From an uncultured Collinsella sp. (lineage in GTDB: Bacteria > Actinomycetota > Coriobacteriia > Coriobacteriales > Coriobacteriaceae): 6,071 nucleotides of DNA. Within the stretch, counting starts at the first letter, position 1, and each line of letters opens with the position of its first letter. A model generated the notes under the pieces. The model worked only from the letters and a program-made list of their open reading frames with translations, had not been told where the DNA came from and did no database searches. Below are positions 5,151 to 6,071 of this stretch, in pieces. The stretch lies in assembly GCA_902495265.1 (NCBI GenBank), contig CABUWR010000085.1, forward strand, positions 1 to 6,071. The letters are read 5' to 3'. Position numbers and translations under genes: made by a program.

Positions 5151-6071
5151 CTACGCCTGCGCCCTTGCCCGCCTGCGCTCCCAGTGAGCCAATTTAATCG
5201 TCACCAGCGTAAGCACCCAGGCCACAAGCGAGAACGCGGCACCCACTGCGCCTACGTGCGCAATGCCAATGCTGCTTACCACGGCGCCGCCCACTGCGGT
5301 GCCAAACGAGATGCCGACGTTAAACGCCATGGGCTCAACCGAACTTGCGAGTACCATCGACTTGGGATGGCGGCTGCGTGCCACGTCCATAAAGTGCGTG
5401 ATGCACGACACCGAGAACAGGTACATGAGCAGCGCCAAGCTAAAGACAAAGGCCAGCGCGAGCGGCATGGTGCCGCCCACAGCAAACAGCCCGAGTAACG
5501 CCGCAGCCTGCAGCACGAACGTCACAAGCAGCGCCTTCATACCAAAGCGCGCATCGATCCATCCGCCCAGGATGTTCGAGATCAGGCAGAACACGCCGTA
5601 GGCCATGAGCGTGGTACTGGCTTCGACCGTGCCCATGCCCAGCACCTGCTCAAGATAAGGCGTCACGTAGCCATAGAAAACGTAGACCGACCCCACGCCA
5701 AACAAAAAGATGAGCATGCCGGTGATGATGCTCGGTTCGCGCAGAAGTCCCGCCTGCTCGCGAAAGGTGGCAGGCTCGTCGGTTTGCCCAGCGCGCGGCA
5801 TAAACGCCACGAGCGCTCCGCAGATCAGAACGGCAAAGGTCAGCGTGCCGTACATTGCTACATGCCAATCAAGCGTGTCGGCTACAAACTTGCCGATCGA
5901 AGTGACAAAGACCATTGCCACGGAAAACGCACCATATACTACCGAGATGGCAAGCGAAGTTTGCTGCGGGGACAGCAGCTCGGGGATGTACGTCACGCCC
6001 ACGGCGAGCAGTGCGCCCGAGACGGAGCCCAGGATGATGCGCGAGATAAACAGCACCTGGAAGTTGGGCGC
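5151..6071 (-). CDS. MFS transporter, DHA1-like (partial; N-terminus beyond the right edge)
   Basis: The reading frame is open to the window edge, giving 306 C-terminal residues. About 80-100 N-terminal residues, roughly three membrane helices, are missing for a normal 12-helix protein. The first visible helix, FISRIILGSVSGALLAVGVTYIPEL, split here as RIILGSVSGALLAVG (11-25), resembles helix 4 of DHA1 exporters of the AraJ/Cmx kind. A central hydrophilic loop lies at about 92-112 (MPRAGQTDEPATFREQ). GGWIDARFGMK (169-179) is the second copy of the motif-A loop. Further helices follow at about 181-200, 203-222, 246-268 and 275-294, and the protein ends in a basic tail WERRRARAQA. It is a proton-driven inner-membrane carrier, probably an exporter of drugs or sugars; substrate cannot be told. 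A GTG at 6056 is an internal codon, not the start. Confidence 0.9.
   Translation of the reverse strand, partial: APNFQVLFISRIILGSVSGALLAVGVTYIPELLSPQQTSLAISVVYGAFSVAMVFVTSIGKFVADTLDWHVAMYGTLTFAVLICGALVAFMPRAGQTDEPATFREQAGLLREPSIITGMLIFLFGVGSVYVFYGYVTPYLEQVLGMGTVEASTTLMAYGVFCLISNILGGWIDARFGMKALLVTFVLQAAALLGLFAVGGTMPLALAFVFSLALLMYLFSVSCITHFMDVARSRHPKSMVLASSVEPMAFNVGISFGTAVGGAVVSSIGIAHVGAVGAAFSLVAWVLTLVTIKLAHWERRRARAQA

Noticed and set aside
4527..5498. 323-codon plus-strand open frame
   Set aside because: It starts inside the terminator hairpin and runs antisense to the phosphatase and MFS genes, both with clear family motifs. Its His/Arg-rich composition is typical of a shadow frame in GC-rich DNA.
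6054..6056. GTG as the start of the MFS gene
   Set aside because: The frame stays open upstream to the window edge, and the protein from here would lack the first helices of the fold. The gene is better called partial.

Overview
The window looks like chromosome from a high-GC anaerobic actinobacterium, most likely a Collinsella-like member of the Coriobacteriia. This rests on GC-rich coding sequence, strong G/C preference at third codon positions, Collinsella-like protein sequences, and intergenic spaces full of hairpin repeats. No 16S rRNA or other marker is present, so the assignment is inference.

Layout. (1) Positions 1-1337, minus strand: a marR-type regulator followed by an ABC exporter half-transporter that overlaps it by 8 bp and runs off the left edge. 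A TTGACA promoter and a 9-bp inverted repeat covering its -10 lie upstream, so an autoregulated drug or toxin export operon is likely. (2) Positions 1338-1811: about 470 bp without a convincing gene. It holds three related GGGGAC-type hairpins, then a 152-bp MITE-like element with perfect 28-bp terminal inverted repeats, then a short GC hairpin just before the next gene. (3) Positions 1812-2958, plus strand: a pyridoxal/pyridoxamine kinase overlapping by 8 bp a small Cys-rich TIGR04076-type protein, followed by an inverted repeat. (4) Positions 2967-4598: an AAA ATPase with a DUF4143/PD-(D/E)XK-like C-terminus. It is preceded by three direct repeats at an exact 33-bp period, bracketed by an 18-nt near-identical direct repeat, and followed by a long terminator-like hairpin. 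Its composition is visibly more A/T-rich than its neighbours, which suggests horizontal acquisition. (5) Positions 4659-6071, minus strand: an MFS transporter (its N-terminus lies beyond the right edge) followed 45 bp later by a low-molecular-weight protein tyrosine phosphatase, probably one transcription unit.

The genes look like three independent housekeeping or export units plus one accessory ATPase. No complete new multigene system is evident. The least explained structures are the 33-bp repeats and flanking direct repeats of the ATPase, and the repeat cluster between the marR and kinase operons.
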